Source: Pelorhabdus rhamnosifermentans (GTDB lineage: Bacteria > Bacillota > Negativicutes > UMGS1260). From it: a stretch of DNA of 64,000 nucleotides. The notes under the pieces are model-generated. The model did no database searches and was not told the origin of the DNA. It saw nothing but the letters and a program-made list of their open reading frames with translations. Shown in pieces: positions 24,679-33,758 of this stretch; the stretch's first letter is position 1, and each line of letters starts with the position of its first letter. The stretch lies in NCBI RefSeq assembly GCF_018835585.1, contig NZ_JAHGVE010000002.1, forward strand, positions 282,023 through 346,022, read 5' to 3'. The position numbers were made by a program, and so were the translations under genes.

Positions 24679-25269
24679 TCAATAATCACATGTTTTAATC
24701 GGAGGAGTATCCATCTCTGCCAAGTCTTGTTGAATTTCTTCGAGAATCTTTAGAAAATATTCCGCCTCCCGTAGGACATGGTCGGCTAAGAGGGAGGGAA
24801 TCAGAGAAAGTACCTTACACGATGCAATTAAATCTCGTGCAGCCCTTTTGAAGTCCCGTATATTAGTAGTTGCTGTTTTTACATCTTTTTCAAACCTTAC
24901 GAGATCGTTATTAGGACAGGAATGCCATAACATACTATCCAAGTCACGAGCTTGAAGTTGTAACCTCTCGAATTCAATGGCAAATTCGTTTGCTTTTTCT
25001 ACGAAACCACGCTCAGACGGGTTAAGGAGCCCTGCAATAAATCTTGCATGATCGGCCATATGTCTAAGCCAGAATACGTTATCGCTTACAATGGAGTCAA
25101 CAGGATACTTCATATCTCCATCTTGTATTTTTCCCAATAGTTTGCAAAAGTACATCGCTTCACGGGAAATATGATCAATTAATAGTGGGTAATTATAGCC
25201 GCCGATTTCACAGTGTACAATTAATTGTAATACATGACGTTTAAAGGATAAGGTTTTTATCCAAACCAC
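24679..25269 (-). pseudogene. DUF2935 protein, 5'-truncated
   Basis: The 196 residues contain the end of one DUF2935 repeat ('YPLLIDHISREAMYFCKLL') and one complete repeat ('NVFWLRHMADHARFIAGLL', ending 'LLADHVLREAEYFLKILEEI'). Intact family members have two full repeats of about 130 residues, so roughly 70-80 N-terminal residues are missing. The frame opens at GTG 25269 inside the 3' end of the mocR gene (13-base overlap) with no clear Shine-Dalgarno. A deletion joining this gene to mocR is the simplest explanation. Whether the short product is still made by coupling to mocR cannot be told. Confidence 0.6.
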
Positions 25270-26657
25270 GCTCTGCGAAGCAATTGCACTCCTTGCTCAA
25301 TTTCGTCTAAATCCAAGCTGCTGTAACCCAATAGTACCGTTTTTCCATCATACTGCTCTAGTCGTTCCCAATGATCAGACACGGGATAAACCCGAACACC
25401 CAGCTCGGCGGCACGGTTGATGAGCTGGGTTTCTAAAAGTTTGCTATTTACTTTAACTGTTATAAACAATCCGGCGTTTCTTCCATTTATCTTGATTTTG
25501 TCGCCAAACTCTCTGTTCAGGGACTGTACTAAACAGTCATGCTTTTTCTTATATACTTGTAATACCCTACGTAGATGTCTGTCTAAATATCCATCACGCA
25601 TGAACCGTTCTAATGTCCTTTGAAACAAGTATGGAACTGTAGTATTGTACTTTTGATAAATCGTTTTGTAACTATCCAAAAGTGATAGTGGCAAAACAAT
25701 AAATGAAAGTCTAAGAGAAGGTAATAGGGATTTTGAAAAATTCCCCAAATATGCGACGTTAGCCGTCTGGTTAATTCCCTGGAGCGAAGGTATCGGTCGG
25801 ACATTGTATCGAAAGTGGCAAGAATAATCATCCTCAATAATTATTGCTTGCTTGCGATTCGCCCATTCAAGTAGTTGCAATCTCTTAGAAATAGACATAA
25901 TAGCACCAGTAGGAAATTGATGAGAGGGCGTCACATAAACTGCCGTAGTTCCACTGGCGTCAAGCTCCTTGATGTTGATCCCATCCTTATCGACGTTGAT
26001 GGGACAAATTTTAAATCCGGCATTCTTGAATGCTGTTCTAGCTTTCCCGTATCCTGGATCTTCAAAACCAATGCTACGAGTAGCTTGTTTCCTAAGTAAA
26101 TTGCATAGTAATCCCAAGCAGTACAATGTTCCAGCACCAACAACAATCTGTTCAGGATCACATTTTACACCCCGATATTCCGCGGCGTATTTCGTTATTT
26201 GTTCGCGTAATCTTACATCTCCTTGATGTCCACTATATGAAACAAGTCCGTCCATTTCTTCTCCGAAACACTGCATCATGAGATTTTTCCAGATTTTGAA
26301 TGGAACATATCGGTAATCAAGTTTACCATAGCGAAAATTATATCGATATTGATCTTTTATCGTATCCTGTGCAATAATCTCGCTTGTTGGAATGGCAAAG
26401 TGCGGACTAATCAATGTATTATTTAATTTCTCCACGTAATATCCAATTCGAGGCTTACTGAATAAGTAGCCTTCAGCATATAGCTGTTGATATGCCTGTT
26501 CTATTGTATTTCGGCTGATTTGCAGTTCACTTGCCAATTGTCGGCTAGAAGGTAGTTTCATATTGGATTTCCATTCGCTGGACATAATTTTATCTCTGAT
26601 TTGCCGATAAATTTGCTCATAGATTGGGCATTCCGTTTTTGTGTCAATAAATAGCAT
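25257..26657 (-). CDS. MocR/PdxR-family regulator (GntR helix-turn-helix fused to aminotransferase-like domain)
   Basis: 466 residues: an N-terminal GntR winged helix (about 10-75, 'LPSSRQLASELQISRNTIEQ'), then a fold-type-I aminotransferase-like domain. The PLP-lysine region reads 'VAYLGNFSKSLLPSLRLSFI', with 'VTPSHQFPTGAIMSISKRLQ' and 'EDDYSCHFRY' upstream. Such proteins sense PLP or amino-compound adducts. It is divergent from a DJ-1/PfpI gene 115 bases away, the probable target. The C-terminus is complete. Confidence 0.92.
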   Translation of the reverse strand: MLFIDTKTECPIYEQIYRQIRDKIMSSEWKSNMKLPSSRQLASELQISRNTIEQAYQQLYAEGYLFSKPRIGYYVEKLNNTLISPHFAIPTSEIIAQDTIKDQYRYNFRYGKLDYRYVPFKIWKNLMMQCFGEEMDGLVSYSGHQGDVRLREQITKYAAEYRGVKCDPEQIVVGAGTLYCLGLLCNLLRKQATRSIGFEDPGYGKARTAFKNAGFKICPINVDKDGINIKELDASGTTAVYVTPSHQFPTGAIMSISKRLQLLEWANRKQAIIIEDDYSCHFRYNVRPIPSLQGINQTANVAYLGNFSKSLLPSLRLSFIVLPLSLLDSYKTIYQKYNTTVPYLFQRTLERFMRDGYLDRHLRRVLQVYKKKHDCLVQSLNREFGDKIKINGRNAGLFITVKVNSKLLETQLINRAAELGVRVYPVSDHWERLEQYDGKTVLLGYSSLDLDEIEQGVQLLRRAWFG

Positions 26658-26772
26658 TCTTACATCTCCTATCTGGAGCTATAAAATAGTTGTAAACTGG
26701 CTCTTTGAATAAGCAGTATATCCTATACAATATATTATACAACATAAAGATATTATTGAAGGAGTGGTAACT

Positions 26773-27351
26773 GTGATAACAATTGGTATACTCATATTTC
26801 CTCAGGTTGAGGAGTTAGATTTTGTCGGGCCCTTTGAGGTTTTAAACGCTGTCAACAAAATACAGCTAAATAGCACTAAGGTCATATTGATAGCCGAAAC
26901 TGCCGATCCAATAGGTGCTTATAATGGTATGAAAGTAATTCCAGATACAACTATCGAAAAGTGCCCTGATTTAGATATTTTAGTAGTTCCAGGCGGTAAG
27001 GGCAGACTTGTAGCCATGAAAAATCCTGTTATCAAGATCTTTATCCAAAAACAAATGATCACTGCTAAATATATTACTTCCGTTTGTACAGGAGCTTTTT
27101 TACTGGCCGAGGCGGGATTGCTTAAAGGGAAGCAGGCAACCACTTATCATACTGCTTTTTCAGAATTAGAATCATATTCTGTGCAAGTTCTTTCTAAGAA
27201 AGTGGTTCAAGATGGAAATATCATTACAGCGGGCGGAGTAAGCTCAGGCATTGAATTAGGTCTTTACTTACTTAAACGACTATTTAGCTTAAGCATTGCA
27301 CAAGAAGTAGCTCATCTAATAGAATACAATGTTGATATAAATGTTCTTTGA
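26773..27351 (+). CDS. DJ-1/PfpI family protein
   Basis: A 192-residue class-I glutamine-amidotransferase-like protein: 'FPQVEELDFVGPFEVLNAV' (with the conserved Glu), 'LDILVVPGGKGRLVA', the nucleophile elbow 'ITSVCTGAFLLAEAGLLKGK' with its Cys, 'ATTYH' and 'ITAGGVSSGIELGLYLLKRL'. This arrangement fits isonitrile-hydratase or regulator-type relatives rather than a protease. AAGGAG at 26759-26764 favours GTG 26773 over GTG 26764. Divergently transcribed from mocR. The substrate is unknown. Confidence 0.88.
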   Translation: MITIGILIFPQVEELDFVGPFEVLNAVNKIQLNSTKVILIAETADPIGAYNGMKVIPDTTIEKCPDLDILVVPGGKGRLVAMKNPVIKIFIQKQMITAKYITSVCTGAFLLAEAGLLKGKQATTYHTAFSELESYSVQVLSKKVVQDGNIITAGGVSSGIELGLYLLKRLFSLSIAQEVAHLIEYNVDINVL

Positions 27352-27381
27352 TTTACCGAATTTCATATCTGTCACTGGCTT

Positions 27382-27412
27382 ATCTCCTGGAATATCAGGA
27401 GATTTTTTTTTT
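27382..27412 (+). terminator. Rho-independent terminator after the DJ-1/PfpI gene
   Basis: ATCTCCTG (27382-27389), GAATAT loop, CAGGAGAT (27396-27403), then a run of ten T. Confidence 0.92.
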
Positions 27413-27429
27413 AATAAACGAAGTGACTT

Positions 27430-27469
27430 TACACTTGTCTTGACAGTGACTGAGAAATAACGTTACAAT
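27430..27469 (+). promoter_or_regulatory. nadABC promoter with a NiaR-like inverted repeat
   Basis: TTGACA (27440-27445), 18 bases, TACAAT (27464-27469). The -35 box lies inside TACACTTGTCTTGACAGTGACT (27430-27451), which partly matches the inverted TACA..TGTC / GACA..TG pattern I recall for the niacin-responsive repressor NiaR. The leader to nadA is about 95 bases. Confidence 0.5.
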
Positions 27470-27568
27470 TAGAAAAAGCTAATCTGTAATACATAATGCC
27501 AAAAGATATAAAACTAGGGTTAGGTGAAAATTCAAGGCTTGTATTTAATAAAGAAAGGGTGAAAAGGA

Positions 27569-28477
27569 TTGGTAAATGATTTAAAAGTTGAAATACAACG
27601 GTTAAAAAAGCAGCGCAATGCTGTTATTTTAGCTCATAATTATCAGCTTGATGAAGTACAGCAGATGGCTGATTACGTAGGTGATTCATTCTATTTGAGT
27701 AAAATGGCTGCCAATACGGATCAAGATATGATTGTTTTTTGCGGGGTTCGGTTTATGGCAGAAACGGCTAAAATACTTTCACCACAGAAAGTCGTCTTGT
27801 TACCTGAAAGTGATGCCGGCTGTCCCATGGCGGAAATGGTTACTGCAGAAGATTTGCGTACATTAAAAGCAGAACATCCTGGGGTGCCTGTTGTTTGCTA
27901 TGTCAATTCCACGGCAGAAGTTAAAGCAGAAAGTGACGTTTGCTGTACGTCGGCAAATGCCATCCAGGTCGTCGCGGCATTGCCGGAGGACAAAGTGATA
28001 TTTGTACCTGATGAAAACTTAGGACATTATATTGCCACACAGCTGCCGGCAAAGAAGCTTATTCTCTGGAAAGGCCATTGTGCGACCCATGTCAAGGTGC
28101 AACCCGAGAATGTCAAGATGGCCAGAGCAGCTTATCCGGGTGCCGAAGTTTTAATCCATCCGGAGTGCATTCCCGAGGTGGTTGCTATGGCGGATTTTGT
28201 CGGCAGTACTTCTGCGATTATTCATTATGCCGAACAATCATCTGCCAAAACATTTATTGTTGGGACTGAGATGGGGGTACTTGTTAAGCTAAAAGAATCT
28301 CGGCCTGATAAACAATTCTTCTTACTGCACCCTGGATTGATATGTTCTAATATGAAAAAAGTTCGACTACAAAGTGTATATGAGGCGCTGATTCATAAAC
28401 AACATGAAATTATAGTTGAAGAGCAGGTGGCTTCTCAAGCCAAGCAGGCTTTGCGCCGGATGCTGGAGGTAGGATAA
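27569..28477 (+). CDS. nadA: Quinolinate synthase
   Basis: Condenses iminoaspartate with dihydroxyacetone phosphate to quinolinate, using a [4Fe-4S] cluster; second step of de novo NAD synthesis. 302 residues with 'NAVILAHNYQLDEVQQMADY', the cluster cysteines in 'VVCYVNSTAEVKAESDVCCT', 'LIHPECIPEVVAMADFVGS' and 'FLLHPGLICSNMKKV'. The start is TTG 27569, with AAAGGG 9 bases upstream; no ATG lies in frame nearby. Its stop overlaps the nadB start (TAATG), giving translational coupling. Confidence 0.96.
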   Translation: MVNDLKVEIQRLKKQRNAVILAHNYQLDEVQQMADYVGDSFYLSKMAANTDQDMIVFCGVRFMAETAKILSPQKVVLLPESDAGCPMAEMVTAEDLRTLKAEHPGVPVVCYVNSTAEVKAESDVCCTSANAIQVVAALPEDKVIFVPDENLGHYIATQLPAKKLILWKGHCATHVKVQPENVKMARAAYPGAEVLIHPECIPEVVAMADFVGSTSAIIHYAEQSSAKTFIVGTEMGVLVKLKESRPDKQFFLLHPGLICSNMKKVRLQSVYEALIHKQHEIIVEEQVASQAKQALRRMLEVG

Positions 28478-30033
28478 TGGCAGATGAGGAGTTAGAAACA
28501 GATACATATGATGTTGTCATTGTTGGTTCAGGAATTGCCGGTATGGCGACTGCTTTAGCATTGCAGCCTAACCTTAATATTGCTTTGATTAATAAAGGTC
28601 CGCTCAAGGAATGCAGTACCTATAAAGCGCAAGGCGGAATGGCTGTTGCCGTGGGAGCTGATGATAGCCCTGTGGAACATTTGGCAGATACGCTGCGGGT
28701 TGGACAAGGGTTATGCAATAAGCAGGCAGTAGAAATTCTAGTTAGTGAGGGACCTCAAACGCTAACTTTTTTACAATCGATTGGCGCTGATTTTGATAAA
28801 GGGGAAAATGGTTTGAACCTTACCAGAGAAGCCGGACACTCTCGCAATCGTATTGTTCATTATTTTGATTATACAGGGCGTCATATTGCAGAAACCATGG
28901 CGAGAGAGACCGAGACAAGAGACAATATACATCGTTTGGACAATTGCGTTTTAATCGATATCTTAACTGGAGCGCAAAAGTGCTGCGGCTGTGTAATTCA
29001 GTATAATGGCTGTTTTAAAGTACTGCGTGCGGGGGTGGTTGTGGTGGCTACTGGCGGTTACAGCGGGTTATTCGCCAGATCTACCAACAGTATTTCGTCT
29101 AGTGGCGATGGTATTGCGGCAGCGTATCGTGCAGGCGCAGCCATTACCGATATGGAATTTGTACAATTTCATCCTACGACATTTACGACCTTATCAGGAA
29201 AGGTATTTTTGTTAACTGAGGCGCTTAGGGGGGAAGGAGCCGTATTGTTGAATCACCAAGGAGAGCGATTTATGTTTTCTTATCATCCCAATGGTGAGTT
29301 GGCTCCACGTGATGAGGTGTCAAGAGCTATTTTTCATGAAATGAAGCGGGAAAGTCAAGAATTTGTATATTTGGATGCTAGGCAATTGGGCAAAGACTAT
29401 TTAGCGAATCGGTTTCGCCAGGTCTATTCGGAATTAGCGAAAAACGATCTTTTTATGGAAAAAGATCTAATACCCATAGCGCCAGCGGCGCATTATACTA
29501 TTGGTGGCATACAGACAGACCTTTGGGGCAGAACCACGATTGCCAACTTATATGCTTGTGGAGAGGCGGCAGCAACCGGGGTCCATGGAGCCAATCGGCT
29601 GGCTAGTAATTCTTTATTAGAAGGAATTGTTTTTGGGCGCAGAGTAGCAAAGACAATTAACCAGGAATCGAGTAAGCCAGTAAGTAACTGCCTGCTTTTC
29701 AGTGCTGTAAAACAGGTAGGAAAGTATCAGCAAGCAACAGAGGTGGGCGCCGCTTTAGAACGTGTAGCAGGAGTCATACGCAGAGGGCGGGACATGGAAG
29801 CATTTCTTACGGAATTGCAACAAAGCGCTGTAATGCAAGGTAAACCCTTAGCTGATAGTAAGGACTATCATGATTTTAATGCCTGCCAACTTGCCGAACT
29901 ACTATTGGAAGCGGCACTTTTCCGCTGTGAAAGCAGAGGAACACATTATCGCGAAGAATATCCTCAAAAAAATGATCATGAATTCAAGAAGCATATTATT
30001 CAGCAATGGGGAAAGAAGGCTGTAATGCAATGA
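28477..30033 (+). CDS. nadB: L-aspartate oxidase
   Basis: An FAD enzyme that oxidises L-aspartate to iminoaspartate for NadA, using fumarate as acceptor in anaerobes. 518 residues: dinucleotide-binding 'YDVVIVGSGIAGMATALAL', 'CSTYKAQGGMAVAVGADDSP', substrate region 'EAGHSRNRIVHYFDYTGRHI', 'MEFVQFHPTTF', 'PAAHYTIGGIQTDLWGRTTI' and 'GEAAATGVHGANRLASNSLL'. It overlaps nadA by one base and nadC by four (ATGA), so the three are one operon. Confidence 0.96.
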   Translation: MADEELETDTYDVVIVGSGIAGMATALALQPNLNIALINKGPLKECSTYKAQGGMAVAVGADDSPVEHLADTLRVGQGLCNKQAVEILVSEGPQTLTFLQSIGADFDKGENGLNLTREAGHSRNRIVHYFDYTGRHIAETMARETETRDNIHRLDNCVLIDILTGAQKCCGCVIQYNGCFKVLRAGVVVVATGGYSGLFARSTNSISSSGDGIAAAYRAGAAITDMEFVQFHPTTFTTLSGKVFLLTEALRGEGAVLLNHQGERFMFSYHPNGELAPRDEVSRAIFHEMKRESQEFVYLDARQLGKDYLANRFRQVYSELAKNDLFMEKDLIPIAPAAHYTIGGIQTDLWGRTTIANLYACGEAAATGVHGANRLASNSLLEGIVFGRRVAKTINQESSKPVSNCLLFSAVKQVGKYQQATEVGAALERVAGVIRRGRDMEAFLTELQQSAVMQGKPLADSKDYHDFNACQLAELLLEAALFRCESRGTHYREEYPQKNDHEFKKHIIQQWGKKAVMQ

Positions 30034-30863
30034 ATAAATTAGTCTTAGATGATGTACTGCGACTTTCTTTAATAGAAGATGTTGGATTTGGCGATGTTAC
30101 CAGTGAGGCTATTTTTAGTGAAGCTCATTTTTCCCAAGGATTTTTGCTAGCTAAACAGGACTTTATTTTGGCTGGAATCGAAGTTTTTACCCGAGTTTTT
30201 GCTTTACTCGATGATCGTGTCAAGGTGGTATCTTATTATGCTGATGGTACCAGTATTCGAAACGGAGAAAAGTTTGCAGTATTAGAAGGACCTACCCGTT
30301 CTTTGTTGTCAGGAGAACGAGTAGCACTGAATTTTTTACAGCGGCTGTCAGGTATTGCCACGGAAACTCGTCGGTATACGGCTGCTACTGAAGGCTTTCG
30401 TGCTGTGATCGTGGATACCCGAAAAACGACGCCAGGCCTGCGAATGTTGGAAAAATATGCTGTGCAGGTTGGCGGCGGAAAAAATCACCGCTACGGGTTG
30501 GATGCAATGGTTCTCATAAAAGACAATCATATTCAAGCCGCAGGAGGGGTCTTTGCAGCAGTGCAGCGCGTACGTAATCAAGTCTCACCTTATATAAAGA
30601 TAGAAATAGAAGTGGAAAATTTAGAACAGATAGGACAAGCATTGGAGGTCGGTGTTGACGTTATTATGCTGGATAACATGACGATCACGATGATCAAAGA
30701 AGCGGTACAAATGATTGATGGTAAAGCATTGATTGAGGTGTCCGGTAATGTGACAATCGAGAGAATTGGTGAGTTGGCGGCAACTGGCGTTGATATCATC
30801 TCCAGTGGAGCCTTGACCCATTCTGTAAAAGCTGCTGATATTAGCATGAAGCTTCAAAGCTAA
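30030..30863 (+). CDS. nadC: Nicotinate-nucleotide pyrophosphorylase (carboxylating)
   Basis: Converts quinolinate and PRPP to nicotinate mononucleotide, closing the de novo branch. 277 residues from ATG 30030, which overlaps the nadB stop. Motifs: 'EDVGFGDVTSEAIFSE', 'LNFLQRLSGIATETRRYTAA', 'VDTRKTTPGLRMLEKYAVQV' (Arg/Lys substrate contacts), 'GGKNHRYGLDAMVLIKDNHI' and 'EVSGNVTIERIGELAATGVD'. The frame extends upstream to 30006, but the family N-terminus and the overlap define 30030. Confidence 0.96.
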   Translation: MNKLVLDDVLRLSLIEDVGFGDVTSEAIFSEAHFSQGFLLAKQDFILAGIEVFTRVFALLDDRVKVVSYYADGTSIRNGEKFAVLEGPTRSLLSGERVALNFLQRLSGIATETRRYTAATEGFRAVIVDTRKTTPGLRMLEKYAVQVGGGKNHRYGLDAMVLIKDNHIQAAGGVFAAVQRVRNQVSPYIKIEIEVENLEQIGQALEVGVDVIMLDNMTITMIKEAVQMIDGKALIEVSGNVTIERIGELAATGVDIISSGALTHSVKAADISMKLQS

Positions 30864-30956
30864 TATTGTATGGCGGGCTTATCGTTTTGCTAATAGTGTA
30901 AAAGTTAGGTAGTGGAGACGGCAAAAGGAAAATTCTATAGCATGGCGATTTTGATT

Positions 30957-30983
30957 GCTGCTCATCAATGAGCAGCTTTTTTT
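30957..30983 (+). terminator. Rho-independent terminator of nadABC
   Basis: GCTGCTCAT / ATGAGCAGC (30957-30965, 30968-30976) with a 2-base loop in the perfect pairing, then seven T. Confidence 0.88.
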
Positions 30984-31145
30984 GCTATATGACTGGCTAT
31001 TCAGCTACAGAGATCATGAGTGCTTATATTGGTCTCATTGAGGGAAAAAGTATTTGAAAATATCAGAGATATGGGAATGAAAGGATAAGAAACCTTCATA
31101 TTCATACTTGGAGAAAAAAATCCAATTACAGGAGGACATACAAAA

Positions 31146-31688
31146 ATGATTAAAATTTTTGTCAATCCAGGTCATGCGCCGAATGGAGAACCAGATGCTG
31201 GTGCATGCAATTCTGAAACGGGGTTAAGAGAGTGTGACGTAGTTGCGTCGATTGGTCCGTTAGTAGCGAGTTATTTAGAAAAAGTTGGTTATGAGGTACA
31301 AGTCTTACAAGATGATTCGCTTAGTTCTATTTGTTCTGCTGCAAATGATTGGATGGCAGACTTGTTTGTGTCCATTCATTGTAATTCTGCCGAAAATGAC
31401 TTAGTAAAAGGAGGTGAAACTTATAAATATTACGGTTCTGTTGAAGGTGGTAAACTGGCCAATTGTATTCAAAATCAGCTTGTCAAATCTCTTCCTATTG
31501 TAGATAGAGGAGTCAAGGAAGCTGGATTTTATGTGATTAAGAATACGAATATGACAGCCTGCCTTGTTGAAACGGCTTTCATTTCGAATGCCGACGATGA
31601 AAAACTTTTGGCCGATTCGGCAACACAAGACAAAATTGCTGGGGCCATTGCCAGAGGTATTACTGATTATTTTGCGTTGAGTAATTAG
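31146..31688 (+). CDS. N-acetylmuramoyl-L-alanine amidase (Amidase_3), no signal peptide
   Basis: A 180-residue zinc amidase that cleaves the MurNAc-L-Ala bond. Zinc ligands: His9 in 'VNPGHAPNGEPDAGA', Glu in 'SETGLRECDVVASI', His in 'DLFVSIHCNSAEND'; the catalytic Glu is in 'ACLVETAFISNADDEKLL'. There is no signal peptide or wall-binding domain, so export would have to be by mother-cell lysis or an unknown route; such minimal amidases occur in sporulation or phage contexts. ACAGGAGG precedes the ATG. Confidence 0.92.
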   Translation: MIKIFVNPGHAPNGEPDAGACNSETGLRECDVVASIGPLVASYLEKVGYEVQVLQDDSLSSICSAANDWMADLFVSIHCNSAENDLVKGGETYKYYGSVEGGKLANCIQNQLVKSLPIVDRGVKEAGFYVIKNTNMTACLVETAFISNADDEKLLADSATQDKIAGAIARGITDYFALSN

Positions 31689-31819
31689 ATGAAATTAGTG
31701 GGATACAGTTATTTGGAAGCAAAGTGGCGTGATTTTGAATTTTATTGATTTGGCAGGAGTTTTATTTTATATAGTTAATATCTTATAAGGATGTGGAAAC
31801 CAAGGAGGTTATTTAACGT

Positions 31820-32635
31820 ATGCAAATGTTTTATCCTGGGAAGAAAACGATTTACTTTTTATTGCTTTGTGTTCTTTTAGGAATCAGCTTTAGCATTACC
31901 CAGGTGGTTTTTGCGGCTAATGCAGAGATTACGGGCCGTGTCGAGGAAAGTCCTGTCATTTCGTATCCTGCTGGCTATGTCACCAGTAATGAGGGGGCTT
32001 CTTCATATAACGGAATTGGAAATGTAAAGAACTCTCCTTATTTTGCTTTTCAGGATTATTATAATCTACTGTCAACCAGTACATTAACGATTCTGTCAAA
32101 ATATAAGACATATCAACAAACTACAGAGATTACCTGTGGTCCGGCGGCTGCTTTAACTGTTCTGACTCATTTTGATAACAACAACTGGGATGAGCTTAAA
32201 ATCGCTAAAATAATGGGGACAAAACCAGTAGTAGGCACAGATACAAAAGAAATGGTTACCTTTTTTAAAAGGATTGGCTGGGATGTTACTTCTAGCTTAA
32301 CGACTGCAAATAAAAATGGTATGACCTTTGCAACCGTACAAGAATTTAGGGACTTTATAATAGCAAATTTGAAAAATAATACCCCTATATTGGTCGAAAA
32401 TATTGATTGGGGTGGACACTGGAGAGTCGTTATCGGTTATGATACGATGGGGACGGATACAGTAGCTGATGACGTTTTGATTCTGGCTGACTCGTATGAT
32501 ACAGCTGATCATCTTCAGGATGGTTACGTTGTGAATCCGGTAGAAAAATTCTATTACATGTGGTTTGATGCCCATATGCTTCCCAAAGGTCAGCAGCAAC
32601 AACAGTGGATAGTAGCAAAACCGCCTTTGTACTGA
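31820..32635 (+). CDS. Secreted C39-like (papain-fold) peptidase family protein
   Basis: 271 residues. Signal peptide about 1-36 ('FLLLCVLLGISFSITQVVFA'), then a C39-type cysteine peptidase-like domain with Cys near residue 105 in 'TTEITCGPAAALTVLTHFD' and His in 'DWGGHWRVVIGYDTMG' followed by an Asp ('ILADSYDTADH'). Catalytic residues are retained, so proteolysis is possible; the substrate is unknown. AAGGAGG lies about 13 bases before the ATG. Monocistronic. Confidence 0.82.
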   Translation: MQMFYPGKKTIYFLLLCVLLGISFSITQVVFAANAEITGRVEESPVISYPAGYVTSNEGASSYNGIGNVKNSPYFAFQDYYNLLSTSTLTILSKYKTYQQTTEITCGPAAALTVLTHFDNNNWDELKIAKIMGTKPVVGTDTKEMVTFFKRIGWDVTSSLTTANKNGMTFATVQEFRDFIIANLKNNTPILVENIDWGGHWRVVIGYDTMGTDTVADDVLILADSYDTADHLQDGYVVNPVEKFYYMWFDAHMLPKGQQQQQWIVAKPPLY

Positions 32636-32714
32636 GTTGCTTTGGCAAGCATTGCTAAGAGAATGGAGATTGGAATCACAGGGACTTGCTCTGTGACTCA
32701 GTGTAGACAAAAGC

Positions 32715-32769
32715 AACCATCCCTATCAAAATGGTATAATAAAACCATCCTGATAGGGATGGTTTTTGT
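32715..32769 (+). terminator. Rho-independent terminator after the C39-like gene
   Basis: AACCATCCCTATCA (32715-32728) and TGATAGGGATGGTT (32751-32764) pair perfectly over 14 bp, followed by TTTTG. The loop contains GGTATAATAAAACC, which resembles a -10 element. Confidence 0.85.
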
Positions 32770-32840
32770 GTGGAAATACACCTTTTGGACTACTAGTGTG
32801 CAAAAGGGGCAAATGTTCCGTAGTAAAGGATGATAATGAA

Positions 32841-33704
32841 ATGGATAAAATTATGGATGTTACAGGTGGACAAGGCGGAAATGCTTTTTTAATATTGGGA
32901 GAAGAAAAAACAGCATTAGTTGATTGTGGTATGGCATATTGTGCGTCCAATCTTATCAGTAACATTAAGAAAATACTTAAGAAAAAGACGCTGAATGTTA
33001 TACTTATTAGTCATTCGCATTATGATCACATTGGTGCTATTCCCTGTTTAAAAAAGGAATGGCCTAATAGTAAGGTACTTGGAGCAGAATATGCCAAACG
33101 AATTTTAAATAGGTCAAATGCCTTAAAAACAATTCGAAGTCTTAGTACGCAAGCTGCAAAACTTTTTGATGCAGAGGATCTAAAAGAATACGATGACGCT
33201 ATGATGAAGGTAGATCATGTAATTTGTGACGGAGATATATTGGATCTAGGTGATTTATATATTCAGGTAATAGAAACACCAGGCCATACAAAATGTTCCT
33301 TATCATTTTTGGTTAATAACGAAATTTTATTTGCAAGCGAATCGACAGGATGTATGAGTAAATCCGGGAAAATCTATCCTGCCTTTATCACTAGCAGCGC
33401 TGCCGCACTTGATTCGATTCATATATGTCAGAAAATAAATCCCCGAGTCATTTTTTCTCCTCATTTTGGGCTGCTAAAGGCAAGTGGTGCGTCTGATTAC
33501 TGGCGAAATTGTATCTTGGCTGTGAAAGAAACCAAAGAATTTGTTCTTCGTCTATCGGAACAAGGATATACTGAAAAACAAATTTTAGTTCAATATGAAA
33601 AAATGTTTCGGGATGATCACAGCAGGTTAGAGCAGCCAATGAATGCCTTTATATTGAATGCACAGAGCATGATAAAAACGGTGTTAAGAGAAAAGTGCGT
33701 GTAG
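32841..33704 (+). CDS. Metallo-beta-lactamase-fold hydrolase
   Basis: A 287-residue MBL-fold protein with the metal motif 'LISHSHYDHIGAIPCLKKEW' (HxHxDH), 'VIETPGHTKCSLSFLV' and 'SPHFGLLKASGASDYW'. A C-terminal helical region ('ILVQYEKMFRDDHSRLEQPM') follows the core, as in lactonase/flavodiiron-like relatives. The frame is open to 32766, but AAAGGA near 32823-32828 favours ATG 32841 (MDKIMDVTGG). The substrate is unknown. It converges with an AraC regulator. Confidence 0.85.
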   Translation: MDKIMDVTGGQGGNAFLILGEEKTALVDCGMAYCASNLISNIKKILKKKTLNVILISHSHYDHIGAIPCLKKEWPNSKVLGAEYAKRILNRSNALKTIRSLSTQAAKLFDAEDLKEYDDAMMKVDHVICDGDILDLGDLYIQVIETPGHTKCSLSFLVNNEILFASESTGCMSKSGKIYPAFITSSAAALDSIHICQKINPRVIFSPHFGLLKASGASDYWRNCILAVKETKEFVLRLSEQGYTEKQILVQYEKMFRDDHSRLEQPMNAFILNAQSMIKTVLREKCV

Positions 33705-33758
33705 TGCATTAGTGCCGTTTACGGGTGCTTTCTTGTTGTCTTTTTGTGATATATATAA

